A stretch of 64,000 nucleotides of DNA, from the NCBI GenBank assembly GCA_024235035.1, contig JACKNE010000009.1, positions 124,001 through 188,000 of the forward strand, read 5' to 3'. The stretch's first letter is position 1. Every line of letters begins with the position of its first letter. Positions 8,411 through 17,721 of the stretch are shown piece after piece. The DNA is from Gammaproteobacteria bacterium (GTDB lineage: Bacteria > Pseudomonadota > Gammaproteobacteria > Competibacterales > Competibacteraceae). Below the pieces are notes generated by a model that worked only from the letters and a program-made list of their open reading frames with translations, had not been told where the DNA came from and did not search any database. A program made the position numbers and the translations under genes.

Positions 8411-10492
8411 TTAGCCCAAACCTTTCATGGTCAAACGGATGCGACCCTGCTTGTCAACCTCCATCACCCGAACCTTGATCAGATCACCGACGGTTAGCTT
8501 ATCACTGACGCTTTGCACTCGCTCTTCGCAGATCTGCGAGATATGCACCATGCCGTCGCGGCCTGGCAGAATCGCGACGAACGCTCCGAAGTCCATGATC
8601 CGCACTACCTTGCCTTCATAGATCTGCCCCGCTTCCACATCAGAGGTGAGCTGCTCGATACGACGACGGGCTTCATCAGCCGCTGCTTTGTCTACCGCTG
8701 CGATCTTGATCAAGCCATCATCGTTGATATCGATGGTAGCGCCGGTTTCCTCAGTCAGGGCACGGATGGTCACGCCACCCTTGCCAATCACATCGCGAAT
8801 CTTCTCCGGATTGATACGAAACGTTGTATAACGCGGGGCATGTTCAGACAATTCCTGACGCGGATTGATAATCACTTCGCCCATCTTATTAAGAATGTGC
8901 AGCCGTCCTTGACGGGCTTGAGCAAGCGCCTGTTCCATGATTTCACGGGTAATGCCGTCGATCTTGATGTCCATTTGCAGGGCAGTGACGCCCTCGGTGG
9001 TGCCAGCGACCTTGAAGTCCATATCACCCAAATGGTCTTCATCACCGATGATATCGGTCAATACCGCGAAACGGTCGCCTTCCTTGATCAAACCCATGGC
9101 AATACCGGCCACCGGCGCCTTGATCGGCACCCCGGCGTCCATCAACGACAAGCTGGCGCCACATACCGACGCCATCGAGCTGGAACCGTTAGATTCGGTG
9201 ATCTCCGATACCACCCGCACGGTGTACGGAAACTGATCGGGCTTGGGAATCACCGCCTGCACCCCGCGCTTAGCCAAACGGCCATGACCAATCTCGCGGC
9301 GCTTGGGGCTGCCAACTTGGCCAATCTCGCCCACCGAGTAAGGCGGGAAGTTGTAGTGCAGCAGGAACGGCTGGCGGTATTCACCCTCAATGGCGTCAAT
9401 AATCTGCGCATCCCGGTCAGTGCCCAGCGTGGTGACCACCAGCGCCTGGGTCTCGCCACGAGTGAACAGCGCCGAACCATGGGTGCGCGGCAATACACCG
9501 ACCCGGATGGTGATCGGCCGCACGGTGCAGGTGTCGCGCCCATCGATGCGCGGCTGACCGGATAAGATGCGCCCACGCACGATTTCGCTTTCCAATGTCG
9601 AGAAGGCATTTTCGACTGCCTGCGCAGTCCAACAGTCCGGTTGCTGCACGCTCACCTGAGCGATCGTTTGCTCGCGGATCTCACGCACCCGTTGTTGGCG
9701 GCTGAGCTTTTCCGCAATTTGATAGGCTTCGATCAATGCTGACTCAGTGACCGCACGCACTGCGCTTTCCAACGCTTGATCAACCGCCGGCGGCTGCCAA
9801 TTCAACGGCTGGACACCCGCTTCCACTGCTAGTTCTCGGATGGCACGAATCGCCGCCTGCATCTGTTCGTGGCCGAATACGACGGCGCCGAGCATAACAT
9901 CCTCGGACAGGCCATCTGCTTCGGATTCCACCATCAGCACGGCCCGTTCAGTCCCAGCCACGACCAAATCCAGTTGCGAGGATTTCAGCTCACGGCGGGT
10001 GGGATTGAGCACATACTGGCCATTGCGGTAACCAACTCGGGCCGCACCGATCGGGCCGCTGAACGGTGCTCCGGACAGCGCCAGCGCTGCCGAAGCACCC
10101 AGCAAAGCCGGAATTTCCGGATCGACCTGATTATTCAACGACATCACGGTAGCGATGATTTGCACCTCATTGGTGAAACCATCGGCAAATAATGGGCGCA
10201 GCGGCCGGTCGATCAATCGGGCAGTCAGGGTCTCGCTCTCGGAGGGACGACCCTCACGACGGAAAAAGCCGCCTGGAATGCGTCCGGCAGCGTAACTGCG
10301 CTCCTGATAATCCACTCGAAGCGGCAAAAAATCCCGGCCTGGCTCGGTTTTCTCGGAAACCACTACCGTGACGAGCACCACGGTATCGGCCATATTGACC
10401 AGCACCGCACCGCTGGATTGCCGGGCAATTTCGCCAGTTTCCAGAGTAACGGCATGTTGACCGTACTGAAAGGTTTTTTTGATAGGCGTCAC
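8411..10492 (-). CDS. pnp: Polyribonucleotide nucleotidyltransferase (PNPase)
   Basis: A 3'-5' phosphorolytic exoribonuclease and degradosome component, 693 residues with the chosen GTG start at 10492. Its N-terminus (TPIKKTFQYGQHAVTLETGEIARQ) matches the family and AGGAT stands 7 bases upstream. An ATG 54 bases further out would overlap rpsO. Order: first RNase PH domain (GRDFLPLRVDYQERSYAAG), helical linker, second RNase PH domain (FTRGETQALV, IIDAIEGEYRQPFLLHYNFP), KH domain (IRDVIGKGGVTIRALTEETG) and S1 domain (GKVVRIMDFGAFVAILPGRDGMVHIS). It is last in the long operon after rpsO, as in most gammaproteobacteria. Confidence 0.97.
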   Translation of the reverse strand: MTPIKKTFQYGQHAVTLETGEIARQSSGAVLVNMADTVVLVTVVVSEKTEPGRDFLPLRVDYQERSYAAGRIPGGFFRREGRPSESETLTARLIDRPLRPLFADGFTNEVQIIATVMSLNNQVDPEIPALLGASAALALSGAPFSGPIGAARVGYRNGQYVLNPTRRELKSSQLDLVVAGTERAVLMVESEADGLSEDVMLGAVVFGHEQMQAAIRAIRELAVEAGVQPLNWQPPAVDQALESAVRAVTESALIEAYQIAEKLSRQQRVREIREQTIAQVSVQQPDCWTAQAVENAFSTLESEIVRGRILSGQPRIDGRDTCTVRPITIRVGVLPRTHGSALFTRGETQALVVTTLGTDRDAQIIDAIEGEYRQPFLLHYNFPPYSVGEIGQVGSPKRREIGHGRLAKRGVQAVIPKPDQFPYTVRVVSEITESNGSSSMASVCGASLSLMDAGVPIKAPVAGIAMGLIKEGDRFAVLTDIIGDEDHLGDMDFKVAGTTEGVTALQMDIKIDGITREIMEQALAQARQGRLHILNKMGEVIINPRQELSEHAPRYTTFRINPEKIRDVIGKGGVTIRALTEETGATIDINDDGLIKIAAVDKAAADEARRRIEQLTSDVEAGQIYEGKVVRIMDFGAFVAILPGRDGMVHISQICEERVQSVSDKLTVGDLIKVRVMEVDKQGRIRLTMKGLG

Positions 10493-10529
10493 GAAAGCAT
10501 CCTGTGCAACGAAAAACGGAAGAAATGCC

Positions 10530-10799
10530 TCAACGACGCAGGCCAAGGCGGTTGATCAAACCTTGATAGCTTTGTAGATTCTTACGCTTCAGATAATCCA
10601 GCAGCTTGCGACGCTGATTGACCATCTTCAGCAACCCACGCCGGGAATGGTGATCTTTCTTGTGCTCACCAAAATGTGGCTGCAAGCCATTGATACGGTG
10701 GGTCAGCAACGCGACCTGGACTTCCGGCGATCCGGTATCGGTAGCGCCTCGCTGATAATCTCGCACAATCTGCGACTTCTGTTCAGTGTTAAGCGACAT
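10530..10799 (-). CDS. rpsO: 30S ribosomal protein S15
   Basis: The usual 89 residues when started at the ATG at 10799 (MSLNTEQKSQIVRDYQ), with GGAG ahead. It binds 16S rRNA early in 30S assembly. The S15 signature TGSPEVQVALLTHRI, the loop HKKDHHSRRGLL and the C-terminal LLDYLKRKN are all present. It lies between truB and pnp. In E. coli S15 represses its own mRNA through a leader structure. The 100-base leader here contains an ACCTCGTATGAGGT hairpin, but I cannot show that it is the operator. Confidence 0.97.
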   Translation of the reverse strand: MSLNTEQKSQIVRDYQRGATDTGSPEVQVALLTHRINGLQPHFGEHKKDHHSRRGLLKMVNQRRKLLDYLKRKNLQSYQGLINRLGLRR

Positions 10800-10899
10800 T
10801 GAGTCGAACTCCAATTCAGGTTTATTCAGTCAGTCGAATTAAGCGGAAAATGCTAACCTCATACGAGGTAATCAACAAGCGTACTGGGAATAGCCATTT

Positions 10900-11817
10900 T
10901 CAGCCCGCCAGCAATCGGCGCAACGCCACCCGACCATCATCGAGAATCTCACCGATCCCCAGAAAATGCTGCTCGCCCTCGTACAAGCGAACCCAACCCC
11001 GAGTCGGCGCATGCGGCGCCAATACCGGCTGCCCCTGGCGCAGGTAAAAAGCGGACTCACTCCGCACGCGCACTGCCGGCCACTGCGCCACGGTACTGTC
11101 CAGCGGTAGCAACCACTCGTCCAATGCCGCCAGTCCTTGTTCCGCCTGCTCATGCAGCGCATCCAGAGTCACCATGCGCGCAGCGTCATAGGGCGCTACC
11201 GCCGTGCGGCGCAAGGCGGAAATGTGCGCACCACAGCCCAGTACTTCGCCAAGATCGGCAGCCAGGGTGCGAACGTAGGTTCCCTTGGAGCAGTGCAGCT
11301 CGCACTCCAACTCCTCACCCTCCCACCGCAATAATCGCAAGGCGTGAACCATCACCTGGCGTGGTTCACGCTCAACCTCGATACCTCGGCGCGCCAACTT
11401 GTACAACGGTTGACCTTCGCGCTTCAGGGCGGAGTACATCGGTGGAATCTGCTCGATCATTCCGGTGAAACGCTGCATGGCCATCTCGATCTGAGCACGA
11501 TTCAGCAACTCGACCGGTCGGATCGTGACCACTTCGCCCTCCGCATCACCAGTGGTCGTCGTCATCCCCAGCCGGCAGGTAAACCGATAAGTCTTATCCG
11601 CATTCAGCAGCCAACCAGACAGCTTGGTGGCCATACCGAGGCAGATTGGCAACAAACCACTGGCCAGCGGATCGAGGCTACCAGTATGACCGGCCTTGGC
11701 AGCCTGATACAGTCGCTTGACCGCTTGCAGGGCCGCATTGGAAGTACAGCCGACCGGCTTGTCCAACAGCAATACCCCATCAACGGAACGGCGTTGTCGC
11801 TTGCCTGTATCCGTCAC
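10900..11817 (-). CDS. truB: tRNA pseudouridine-55 synthase
   Basis: TruB isomerises U55 in the T loop of tRNAs. The 305-residue protein shows the family start GVLLLDKPVGCTSNAALQAVK, the catalytic-aspartate motif GHTGSLDPLASGLLPICLG near residue 45, the KTYRFTCRLGMTTTTGDAEG strand and a C-terminal PUA-like region. It overlaps rbfA by 4 bases. Its length is normal. Confidence 0.97.
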   Translation of the reverse strand: MTDTGKRQRRSVDGVLLLDKPVGCTSNAALQAVKRLYQAAKAGHTGSLDPLASGLLPICLGMATKLSGWLLNADKTYRFTCRLGMTTTTGDAEGEVVTIRPVELLNRAQIEMAMQRFTGMIEQIPPMYSALKREGQPLYKLARRGIEVEREPRQVMVHALRLLRWEGEELECELHCSKGTYVRTLAADLGEVLGCGAHISALRRTAVAPYDAARMVTLDALHEQAEQGLAALDEWLLPLDSTVAQWPAVRVRSESAFYLRQGQPVLAPHAPTRGWVRLYEGEQHFLGIGEILDDGRVALRRLLAG

Positions 11818-12242
11818 GTCCTCGACTCCCGGTCGGAAGGATCGGCTGTAGTAAAGTCGTCGCCGCTCTCGTCAGCATGGCGACTGACATCGGCGGCCAC
11901 TGCGGCATCGATCAATGCCGATAATCGGGCGCCGCGCTCCACCACCTCGTCGTAACGAAACTCCAGCTTGGGAATGATGCGAAGATGCATTCTCCGACCG
12001 AGTTCCCGGCGCAATAACGGCGCAGCCCGATTCAGCTCGGCCACCCGTTCAGTCCGCTCCATTGGATCACCCAGCAAGGTCACATAGATCCGCGCATACG
12101 CCAGATCACGGCTGACCTCGACGCTGGTCATCGACACCAGCGTCAGACGCGGATCGCCCAGCTCATCGCGGATCAACTCCGCCAGTTCCCGGCGGAGCTG
12201 CTCACCGATCCGCCTGGTACGCGGAATGGTTTTCATCGCCAT
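11814..12242 (-). CDS. rbfA: Ribosome-binding factor A
   Basis: A KH-type 30S maturation factor needed for 16S rRNA 5' end processing and cold growth. The core reads TRRIGEQLRRELAELIRDEL, DPRLTLVSMTSVEVSRDLAYARIYV and LGRRMHLRIIPKLEFRYDEV. The ATG at 12242 is taken as start; a GTG at 12260 would add six residues and has a poor ribosome binding site. The C-terminus carries an acidic, Asp-rich tail longer than in E. coli. It overlaps truB by four bases. Confidence 0.95.
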   Translation of the reverse strand: MAMKTIPRTRRIGEQLRRELAELIRDELGDPRLTLVSMTSVEVSRDLAYARIYVTLLGDPMERTERVAELNRAAPLLRRELGRRMHLRIIPKLEFRYDEVVERGARLSALIDAAVAADVSRHADESGDDFTTADPSDRESRT

Positions 12243-12277
12243 GATTCGGTTTGACCCCACGATTTCAAGGTAGCGAT

Positions 12278-15160
12278 CTATAGGGTGCGCTCAACCTGCA
12301 CCCGCTCAAAGACTTCGATGTGATCGCCTTCATGGATGTCATTGTAATTTTTGACGCCCATACCACACTCGGTACCGGCGCGCACTTCGCTGACATCATC
12401 CTTGAAGCGCCGCAGTGAATCCAACGCTCCTTCAAAGACCACAACATTACTACGTAGCACCCGGATTGGATTATTTCGGCGCACTACACCATCGACCACC
12501 ATGCAGCCAGCAACCACACCAAACTTAGGCGAGCGAAAGACTTGGCGCACTTCAGCCAAGCCAATGATTTCTTCCTTGAACGCCGGCTTGAGCATACCGA
12601 CCATGGCTTGTTTGACATGATCGATCAGCTCATAGATGACGCTGTAATAATGCAGTTTCAGGCTTTCTTCTTCCGCCAGTTTGCGGGCGACGCTATCGGC
12701 ACGAACGTTGAAGCCAATGATGATAGCTTTGGCGTTTCGAGCGAGATTGATATCCGATTCGTTGATGCCACCAACACCGCTAGCGATGATCTTAACTCGT
12801 ACTTCATCGGTGGATAACCGGGTCAGCGCATCGACAATCGCCTCAGCGGAACCCTGTACGTCAGCCTTGAGCACTACATTGAGAATGTTGACCTGGCCAG
12901 CTTCGAATTGTTTGGAGATATCATCCAAACTGATTGCAGGTTTCTTCGCCTGCTCTTCACGCTGCTTATTCTGGCGAAAAAGCGCAATCTCTCGGGCCTT
13001 TCGCTCGTCAGCAACCACAATCATCTCGTCGCCAGCCTTCGGTGTTCCGGACAAGCCCAGGATTTCGACCGGAATCGAAGGCCCAGCTTCGTTAACAGCC
13101 TGGCCATTTTCATTCAACATGGCCCGCACCCGGCCATATTCGAGACCGCTCAGCACGACATCACCCTTACGCAAAGCACCGCTTTGCACTAGTAAAGTGG
13201 CAACCGGGCCTCGCCCTTTGTCTAACCGTGATTCAATCACTACACCCCGAGCTGAGCCATCGATTGGAGCTTTCAGTTCCAAAACCTCAGCTTGCACCAA
13301 GATTTGGTCGAGCAACTCGTCAATCCCCTGGCCGGCCTTGGCCGAGACATAGGTGAACAGAGTATCGCCCCCCCATTCCTCGGAGATAACTCCCTGCGCG
13401 GATAATTCGCTCTTGACTCGTTCTGGGTCGGCGCCCGATTTGTCCATTTTATTGACAGCCACCACGATAGGCACACCAGCGGCGCGGGCGTGTTGGATGG
13501 CTTCCAGAGTCTGTGGCATGACTCCATCGTCCGCCGCCACCACTAGCACCACCACGTCAGTGGCTTTAGCGCCTCGGGCGCGCATGGCAGTAAACGCGGC
13601 ATGCCCCGGTGTATCGAGGAAGGTAATCACCCCCTTGGGCGTTTTGACATGATAAGCGCCAATGTGTTGGGTAATACCACCGGCTTCGCCAGCAGCGACT
13701 TTAGTACGGCGGATATAGTCGAGCAGTGAGGTTTTGCCATGGTCGACATGCCCCATGATCGTCACTACTGGCGGACGCGGCAATGCTTCGCCACCGCTTG
13801 TCTCGGACGACAGGTCTTCTTCCAGTGCGTTTTCCCGGAGCAGCTTATAGGTATGCCCCATTTCTTCTACAGCAAGAGCCGCAGTTTCCTGGTCGATGAT
13901 TTGATTGATAGTGACCATCAACCCCATCTTCAGAAAAATCTTGATGACTTCGGTGGCTTTAACCGACATCTTCTGGGCCAGATCGGAAACGCTAATCGTT
14001 TCTGGAATAATGACTTCACGCATGACAGGCGCAGTAGGCTTGGCGAAGCCATGCCGCGGTAAGGAAGCTGGTGAGATCGTTTTGCCAGGTTTGCTTTTTC
14101 TGGATTTACGGTGCCCTCCTTTCTCCGTTGCTCCCTGTAGATCAGCACGCCCTCGTGGGAACCGGTCACCGCCCGACATAGCGTCGCGACGCGGGCTGTG
14201 GGTATCGGGTTTTCCTTCGCCGCGAGACTTGGCAGCAGCTGCACGGGCCGGCGTTTCAGCCCTTTTCTTGACTTTGCTTTCCGATGCCGATGCAGGGGAT
14301 CTTCTGGCCCGGGCTTCGGCCTCAGCACCACTACTTTCGGTGCGCCGTTGTGCTTGAACCACGACAGCACCGGTATTGACGGCCCGGCGTGGTGGTGCTT
14401 CCTCTCGTCGAGCAACGACCGGCTTCTCTGCCGGCCTGCGACGCTGATCCTGTTCTGATCGGCGACGTGCTTCTTCTTCAGCCGCTTGGCGACGTGCTTC
14501 TTCTTCAGCCGCTTGGCGACGTGCTTCTTCTTCAGCCGCTTGGCGACGTGCTTCTTCTTCAGCCGCTTGGCGACGTGCTTCTTCTTCAGCCGCTTGGCGA
14601 CGACGCGCTTCTTCTTCAGCCGCTTGGCGACGTGCTTCTTCTTCAGTCGCTCGACGCTTTGGCGCCTCTTTCATCTCCCGGCGAGTCTCTTCCGACTCCT
14701 CAATACGCGGCGCCTTCGCTGCAATTGGTGCTTCGAAGGAAGCGGTTGACGCTTCTACTGCGGCAGACGCAAGTTTTTCGCTCGATGTCGGTTTCTCACT
14801 TTGAGTCCCTGTTCCACGATGGCGCAACGGCTCTTCTTCCACCAAACTGCGCTTGACATAAGTGCGTTTCTTACGCACTTCGACACTGACGGTTTTGACT
14901 TGTCCAGCCACACCGCCACCCATCTTAATCTCGCTATGAGTCTTACGCTTGAGTATAATTTTTTTCGGTTCAACGGCACCTTGGATAGGCTGACCGCCAT
15001 GGCTTCGGCGCAAATGAGCCAAAAGATCCACCTTCTGTTTCTCTGTGATCGCCGCCTCTGCGTCGGCGACCACGATGCCAGCTTCAGCGAACTGCTCCAA
15101 TAGGCGGTCCACCGGTATGCCGACGACCGTCGCAAACTGCTTGACCGTTACATCCGTCAT
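12278..15160 (-). CDS. infB: Translation initiation factor IF-2
   Basis: The GTPase that brings initiator tRNA to the 30S subunit. With start ATG at 15160 (MTDVTVKQFATVVGIPVDRL, preceded by GGGGGTGG) it has 960 residues. An N-terminal IF2N domain is followed by a long charged linker, a second IF2N domain, the G domain (GHVDHGKTSLLDYI, DTPGHAAF, NKMDK), the beta-barrel domain II and the C-terminal fMet-tRNA-binding domain. The linker contains seven copies of a nine-residue AAEEEARRQ-type repeat encoded by a 27-bp tandem repeat. An upstream in-frame ATG at 15193 would overlap nusA and is unlikely. Confidence 0.97.
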   Translation of the reverse strand: MTDVTVKQFATVVGIPVDRLLEQFAEAGIVVADAEAAITEKQKVDLLAHLRRSHGGQPIQGAVEPKKIILKRKTHSEIKMGGGVAGQVKTVSVEVRKKRTYVKRSLVEEEPLRHRGTGTQSEKPTSSEKLASAAVEASTASFEAPIAAKAPRIEESEETRREMKEAPKRRATEEEARRQAAEEEARRRQAAEEEARRQAAEEEARRQAAEEEARRQAAEEEARRQAAEEEARRRSEQDQRRRPAEKPVVARREEAPPRRAVNTGAVVVQAQRRTESSGAEAEARARRSPASASESKVKKRAETPARAAAAKSRGEGKPDTHSPRRDAMSGGDRFPRGRADLQGATEKGGHRKSRKSKPGKTISPASLPRHGFAKPTAPVMREVIIPETISVSDLAQKMSVKATEVIKIFLKMGLMVTINQIIDQETAALAVEEMGHTYKLLRENALEEDLSSETSGGEALPRPPVVTIMGHVDHGKTSLLDYIRRTKVAAGEAGGITQHIGAYHVKTPKGVITFLDTPGHAAFTAMRARGAKATDVVVLVVAADDGVMPQTLEAIQHARAAGVPIVVAVNKMDKSGADPERVKSELSAQGVISEEWGGDTLFTYVSAKAGQGIDELLDQILVQAEVLELKAPIDGSARGVVIESRLDKGRGPVATLLVQSGALRKGDVVLSGLEYGRVRAMLNENGQAVNEAGPSIPVEILGLSGTPKAGDEMIVVADERKAREIALFRQNKQREEQAKKPAISLDDISKQFEAGQVNILNVVLKADVQGSAEAIVDALTRLSTDEVRVKIIASGVGGINESDINLARNAKAIIIGFNVRADSVARKLAEEESLKLHYYSVIYELIDHVKQAMVGMLKPAFKEEIIGLAEVRQVFRSPKFGVVAGCMVVDGVVRRNNPIRVLRSNVVVFEGALDSLRRFKDDVSEVRAGTECGMGVKNYNDIHEGDHIEVFERVQVERTL
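14463..14650 (-). repeat. 27-bp tandem repeat in the infB linker
   Basis: About seven copies of a 27-base unit, each encoding A-A-E-E-E-A-R-R-Q. The outermost copy in protein order starts A-T, and the second has one extra Arg codon (30 bases). The central copies look identical at DNA level, which suggests recent expansion. The product is a charged alpha-helical rod between the N-terminal domain and the GTPase. Confidence 0.9.
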
Positions 15161-15185
15161 TTCCACCCCCAGGACGAACTGCAGG

Positions 15186-16709
15186 CTACCCATTCTTTGA
15201 AAACCAGGGCGCGCGCGCCGTCATAATCAGTCTCGCGGCCCGTTCATCGTTTAGGCCGGTTATTTCATTCAAATCGTCAACCGACAGTTCGGCCAAACCT
15301 TCCATAGTGGTAATTCCGTGACGCGCTAAGGTAATCGCCAGTTCTTCATCCATACCTTCCATCGACCGTAGATCCTCAGCTGGCCGGGCATCACCGAATT
15401 GCTCTTCGGCGAAGATCGCTCGAGTCAACAGAACATCGCGCGCGCGCTTACGCAACTCATCGACGATCTCCTCATCGAATTCCGCGACTTCCAGCATCTC
15501 ATTCACCGGCACGTAAGCAACTTCCTCTAAGCCGGCAAATCCCTCTCTCGCCAGAATTTTTGCTGTTTCCTCATCGACATCCAGTTGCTCCATGAACATT
15601 CGTATCAACGCTTCATCTTCCTGACCACGCCGCGCATGCGCTTGATCCTGGGTCATCACATTCAGCGTCCAGCCAGTTAGCCGACTGGCCAATTGCACAT
15701 TCTGTCCGCCCTTGCCGATCGCTTGCGCTAATTGTTTCTCATCAGAAACAATGATATCCATACTGCGAGTATCCTCGTCGACAATAACCGAATCGACTTC
15801 CGCTGGCGACATAGCATTCATGACAAACCGAACGGAATCATCGTCCCACTGCACGATATCAACCCGTTCACCCGCCAACTCGTTGGTCACACTCTGCACG
15901 CGCGCACCGCGCATGCCTACGCAAGCACCGACCGGATCAATCCGTGTATCTTTACTCTTGACCGCAATCTTGGCACGGGAACCAGGATCGCGAGCAGCGC
16001 AACGAATCTCGATGAGACCCTGATTAATTTCGGGAACTTCCAGTGTGAATAGCGCGACCAGAAACTCTGGTGCCACGCGACTGATGAAGAGCTGCGGACC
16101 ACGATTCTCGGTGCGTACATCCTTCAAATAGCCGCGAACCCGCTCTCCAATGCGAAACGATTCACGGGGAATCAAATCCTCACGGGGAATTTTGGCTTCG
16201 ACATTGCCGCCAACATCGACAATCACCTCACCGCGTTCCAGCCTCTTAACCGTACCACCGATCAGTTCACCTTTGCGATGCAGATATGCTTCGACAATCT
16301 GTGCTCGCTCGGCGTCTCGGACTTTCTGCACAATCACTTGCTTAGCAGTTTGAGCAGCAATGCGGCCACCAAAATCTGCATTTTCCAGCGGCATTTCGAC
16401 CGTTTCACCGACTTGAGCATTTGTCTTGATCTGGCGGGCTTCAGACAACGCGATCTGCCGGTCCGGATTTTCAATCTGCGTGGTATCCGCCACGACCAGC
16501 CAACACCGGAAGGTTTCATAACTTCCGGTGCGCCGATTGATCACTACGCGCACATCAGGATCGCCCGGATAACGTTTCTTAGCCACCGAAGCCAGCGCGA
16601 TCTCCAAGGCACCGAAGATCACTTCCTTGCTCACGCCTTTCTCGTTGGAAACGGCATCCACGACCAGCAGAATTTCTTTATTGCCTTCTTTGGTGTCTTT
16701 AACGCGCAT
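15186..16709 (-). CDS. nusA: Transcription termination/antitermination factor NusA
   Basis: NusA binds RNA polymerase and controls pausing, termination and antitermination. The 507-residue protein has the N-terminal polymerase-binding domain (NKEILLVVDAVSNEKGVSKE), an S1 domain (about 135-200), two KH domains (about 205-345; VGACVGMRGARVQSVTNEL and AIGKGGQNVQLASRL) and two C-terminal acidic repeats with helix-hairpin-helix character (EEVAYVPVNEML, MEGLAELSVDDLNEITG). Family proteins usually start at MNKEIL, so the first eight residues may be extra, but no closer standard start is visible. It lies between rimP and infB. Confidence 0.97.
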   Translation of the reverse strand: MRVKDTKEGNKEILLVVDAVSNEKGVSKEVIFGALEIALASVAKKRYPGDPDVRVVINRRTGSYETFRCWLVVADTTQIENPDRQIALSEARQIKTNAQVGETVEMPLENADFGGRIAAQTAKQVIVQKVRDAERAQIVEAYLHRKGELIGGTVKRLERGEVIVDVGGNVEAKIPREDLIPRESFRIGERVRGYLKDVRTENRGPQLFISRVAPEFLVALFTLEVPEINQGLIEIRCAARDPGSRAKIAVKSKDTRIDPVGACVGMRGARVQSVTNELAGERVDIVQWDDDSVRFVMNAMSPAEVDSVIVDEDTRSMDIIVSDEKQLAQAIGKGGQNVQLASRLTGWTLNVMTQDQAHARRGQEDEALIRMFMEQLDVDEETAKILAREGFAGLEEVAYVPVNEMLEVAEFDEEIVDELRKRARDVLLTRAIFAEEQFGDARPAEDLRSMEGMDEELAITLARHGITTMEGLAELSVDDLNEITGLNDERAARLIMTARAPWFSKNG

Positions 16710-16752
16710 GTGGTTTTGCCTCCCAGCCGGTTCCGCCCGCTGTCATCCCGCC

Positions 16753-17211
16753 TTAGAGTTCGGGTACCAATCGAGCCTTTACAACCTGCTCAAGCGGTAC
16801 CTGCCATTTTCGTCCCTCATTGTCCATGATCACCACGTCTTTACCATGCATTCCAAGCAGGCGACCGACCAACTTGCGCCGCCCCTCAAGTAACTCATGC
16901 AATTGCAACCGCGCTTGTGAGCCGGCAAAGCGTTCAAAATGGTTAGCTTCGAATAACGGACGATCCAGGCCCGGCGAAGATATCTCCAAGGTATAGTGCC
17001 CAGCGATGGGATCTTCGACATCTAGCACACCACTCAGCTGATGGCTGACTCGCTGGCAATCCTCCAGGGCAATGCCCACCTCGTTGTCGATATAGACCCG
17101 CAGCAAAGCGTTGGAACGACTGGAATGAAATTCCATACCAACCCATTCGTAACCCATACTTTCCACCACAGAACTCAATTTTTTTCTAAGCTGTTGAATA
17201 TCCCCACGCAT
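16753..17211 (-). CDS. rimP: Ribosome maturation factor RimP
   Basis: RimP helps early 30S assembly. With start ATG at 17211 (MRGDIQQLRKKLSSVVESMG) it has 152 residues, as usual. Motifs are GYEWVGMEF, LLRVYIDNEVGIALEDCQRVSHQLS and the signature LEISSPGLDRPLFEANHFERF. A longer frame to 17289 reads back through an apparent terminator hairpin (17228-17248), which argues for the shorter start. It precedes nusA by 43 bases. Confidence 0.95.
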   Translation of the reverse strand: MRGDIQQLRKKLSSVVESMGYEWVGMEFHSSRSNALLRVYIDNEVGIALEDCQRVSHQLSGVLDVEDPIAGHYTLEISSPGLDRPLFEANHFERFAGSQARLQLHELLEGRRKLVGRLLGMHGKDVVIMDNEGRKWQVPLEQVVKARLVPEL

Positions 17212-17227
17212 TTTAACCACCGGAAAC

Positions 17228-17248
17228 AAAAAATGGGCCTTGGGCCCA
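17228..17248 (-). terminator. Terminator-like hairpin in the rimP leader
   Basis: Read leftward, TGGGCC and GGCCCA close a three-base loop and six Ts follow. It lies only 17 bases before the rimP ATG, inside the nusA operon leader. Together with the hairpin after the tRNA it could attenuate readthrough from the initiator tRNA promoter into rimP-nusA-infB. Confidence 0.7.
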
Positions 17249-17414
17249 CTTGCTTCATCCAAAAATCTGGTTGATCTTTTGCGGTACAAACCTCAATTTT
17301 CAATCCAGCGCCGCCTAATCACTTTATCAGGCAGGCGTCCGCCCGAATCCCCATCCTGATCGCCATAGCCATCCACATATCATCACGATCAAATCGACGC
17401 CAGAGGCGACCCCA

Positions 17415-17437
17415 TAAAAAAAGCCCTTGAAGGGCTT
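17415..17437 (-). terminator. Terminator after initiator tRNA
   Basis: On the minus strand AAGCCCT and AGGGCTT enclose a three-base loop and are followed by a run of Ts. It begins about 10 bases after the tRNA 3' end. Some readthrough is needed if the operon has no other promoter. Confidence 0.85.
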
Positions 17438-17446
17438 CCTTGAGAT

Positions 17447-17523
<77 letters not shown>

Positions 17524-17536
17524 TCTGGGAAAAGCG

Positions 17537-17566
17537 AGATTAGCATGAAGAGCAAAAATATTGCAA
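17537..17566 (-). promoter_or_regulatory. Promoter of the metY-rimP-nusA-infB operon
   Basis: On the minus strand TTGCAA (-35) and TAATCT (-10) are separated by 18 bases. The -10 box lies 13 bases before the tRNA 5' end, so transcription would start a few bases upstream of the mature tRNA. Confidence 0.6.
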
Positions 17567-17721
17567 GTTATTTAACTGCATGATTAGGACAATCGATCAT
17601 AAGCTTTCATGCTGATCATCAAAACACCTCGGTTTTTTAAAAATTCATTTTTTAAAAATTAGATAAATCAATTCATTATACTGATATAACATCAACGGGT
17701 CTTTGAACGGCACTCTGTGTG

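Noticed and set aside
8193..8478. Plus-strand frames across the tRNA-Ser region
   Set aside because: They overlap a well-formed tRNA gene and the pnp end. The encoded RGIRTLV/REGFEPS-type peptides are the usual translation of tRNA T arms.
14463..14650. Possible CRISPR array
   Set aside because: The 27-bp units are contiguous with no spacers and encode a regular protein repeat in infB.
14389..14856. Plus-strand frame with repeated LLLQPLGDV units
   Set aside because: It is the antisense shadow of the 27-bp repeat in infB, which is clearly coding on the other strand.
17630..17670. Direct repeat TTTTTTAAAAATT as an insertion-site duplication
   Set aside because: The two copies are only three bases apart in a very AT-rich stretch and flank no element.
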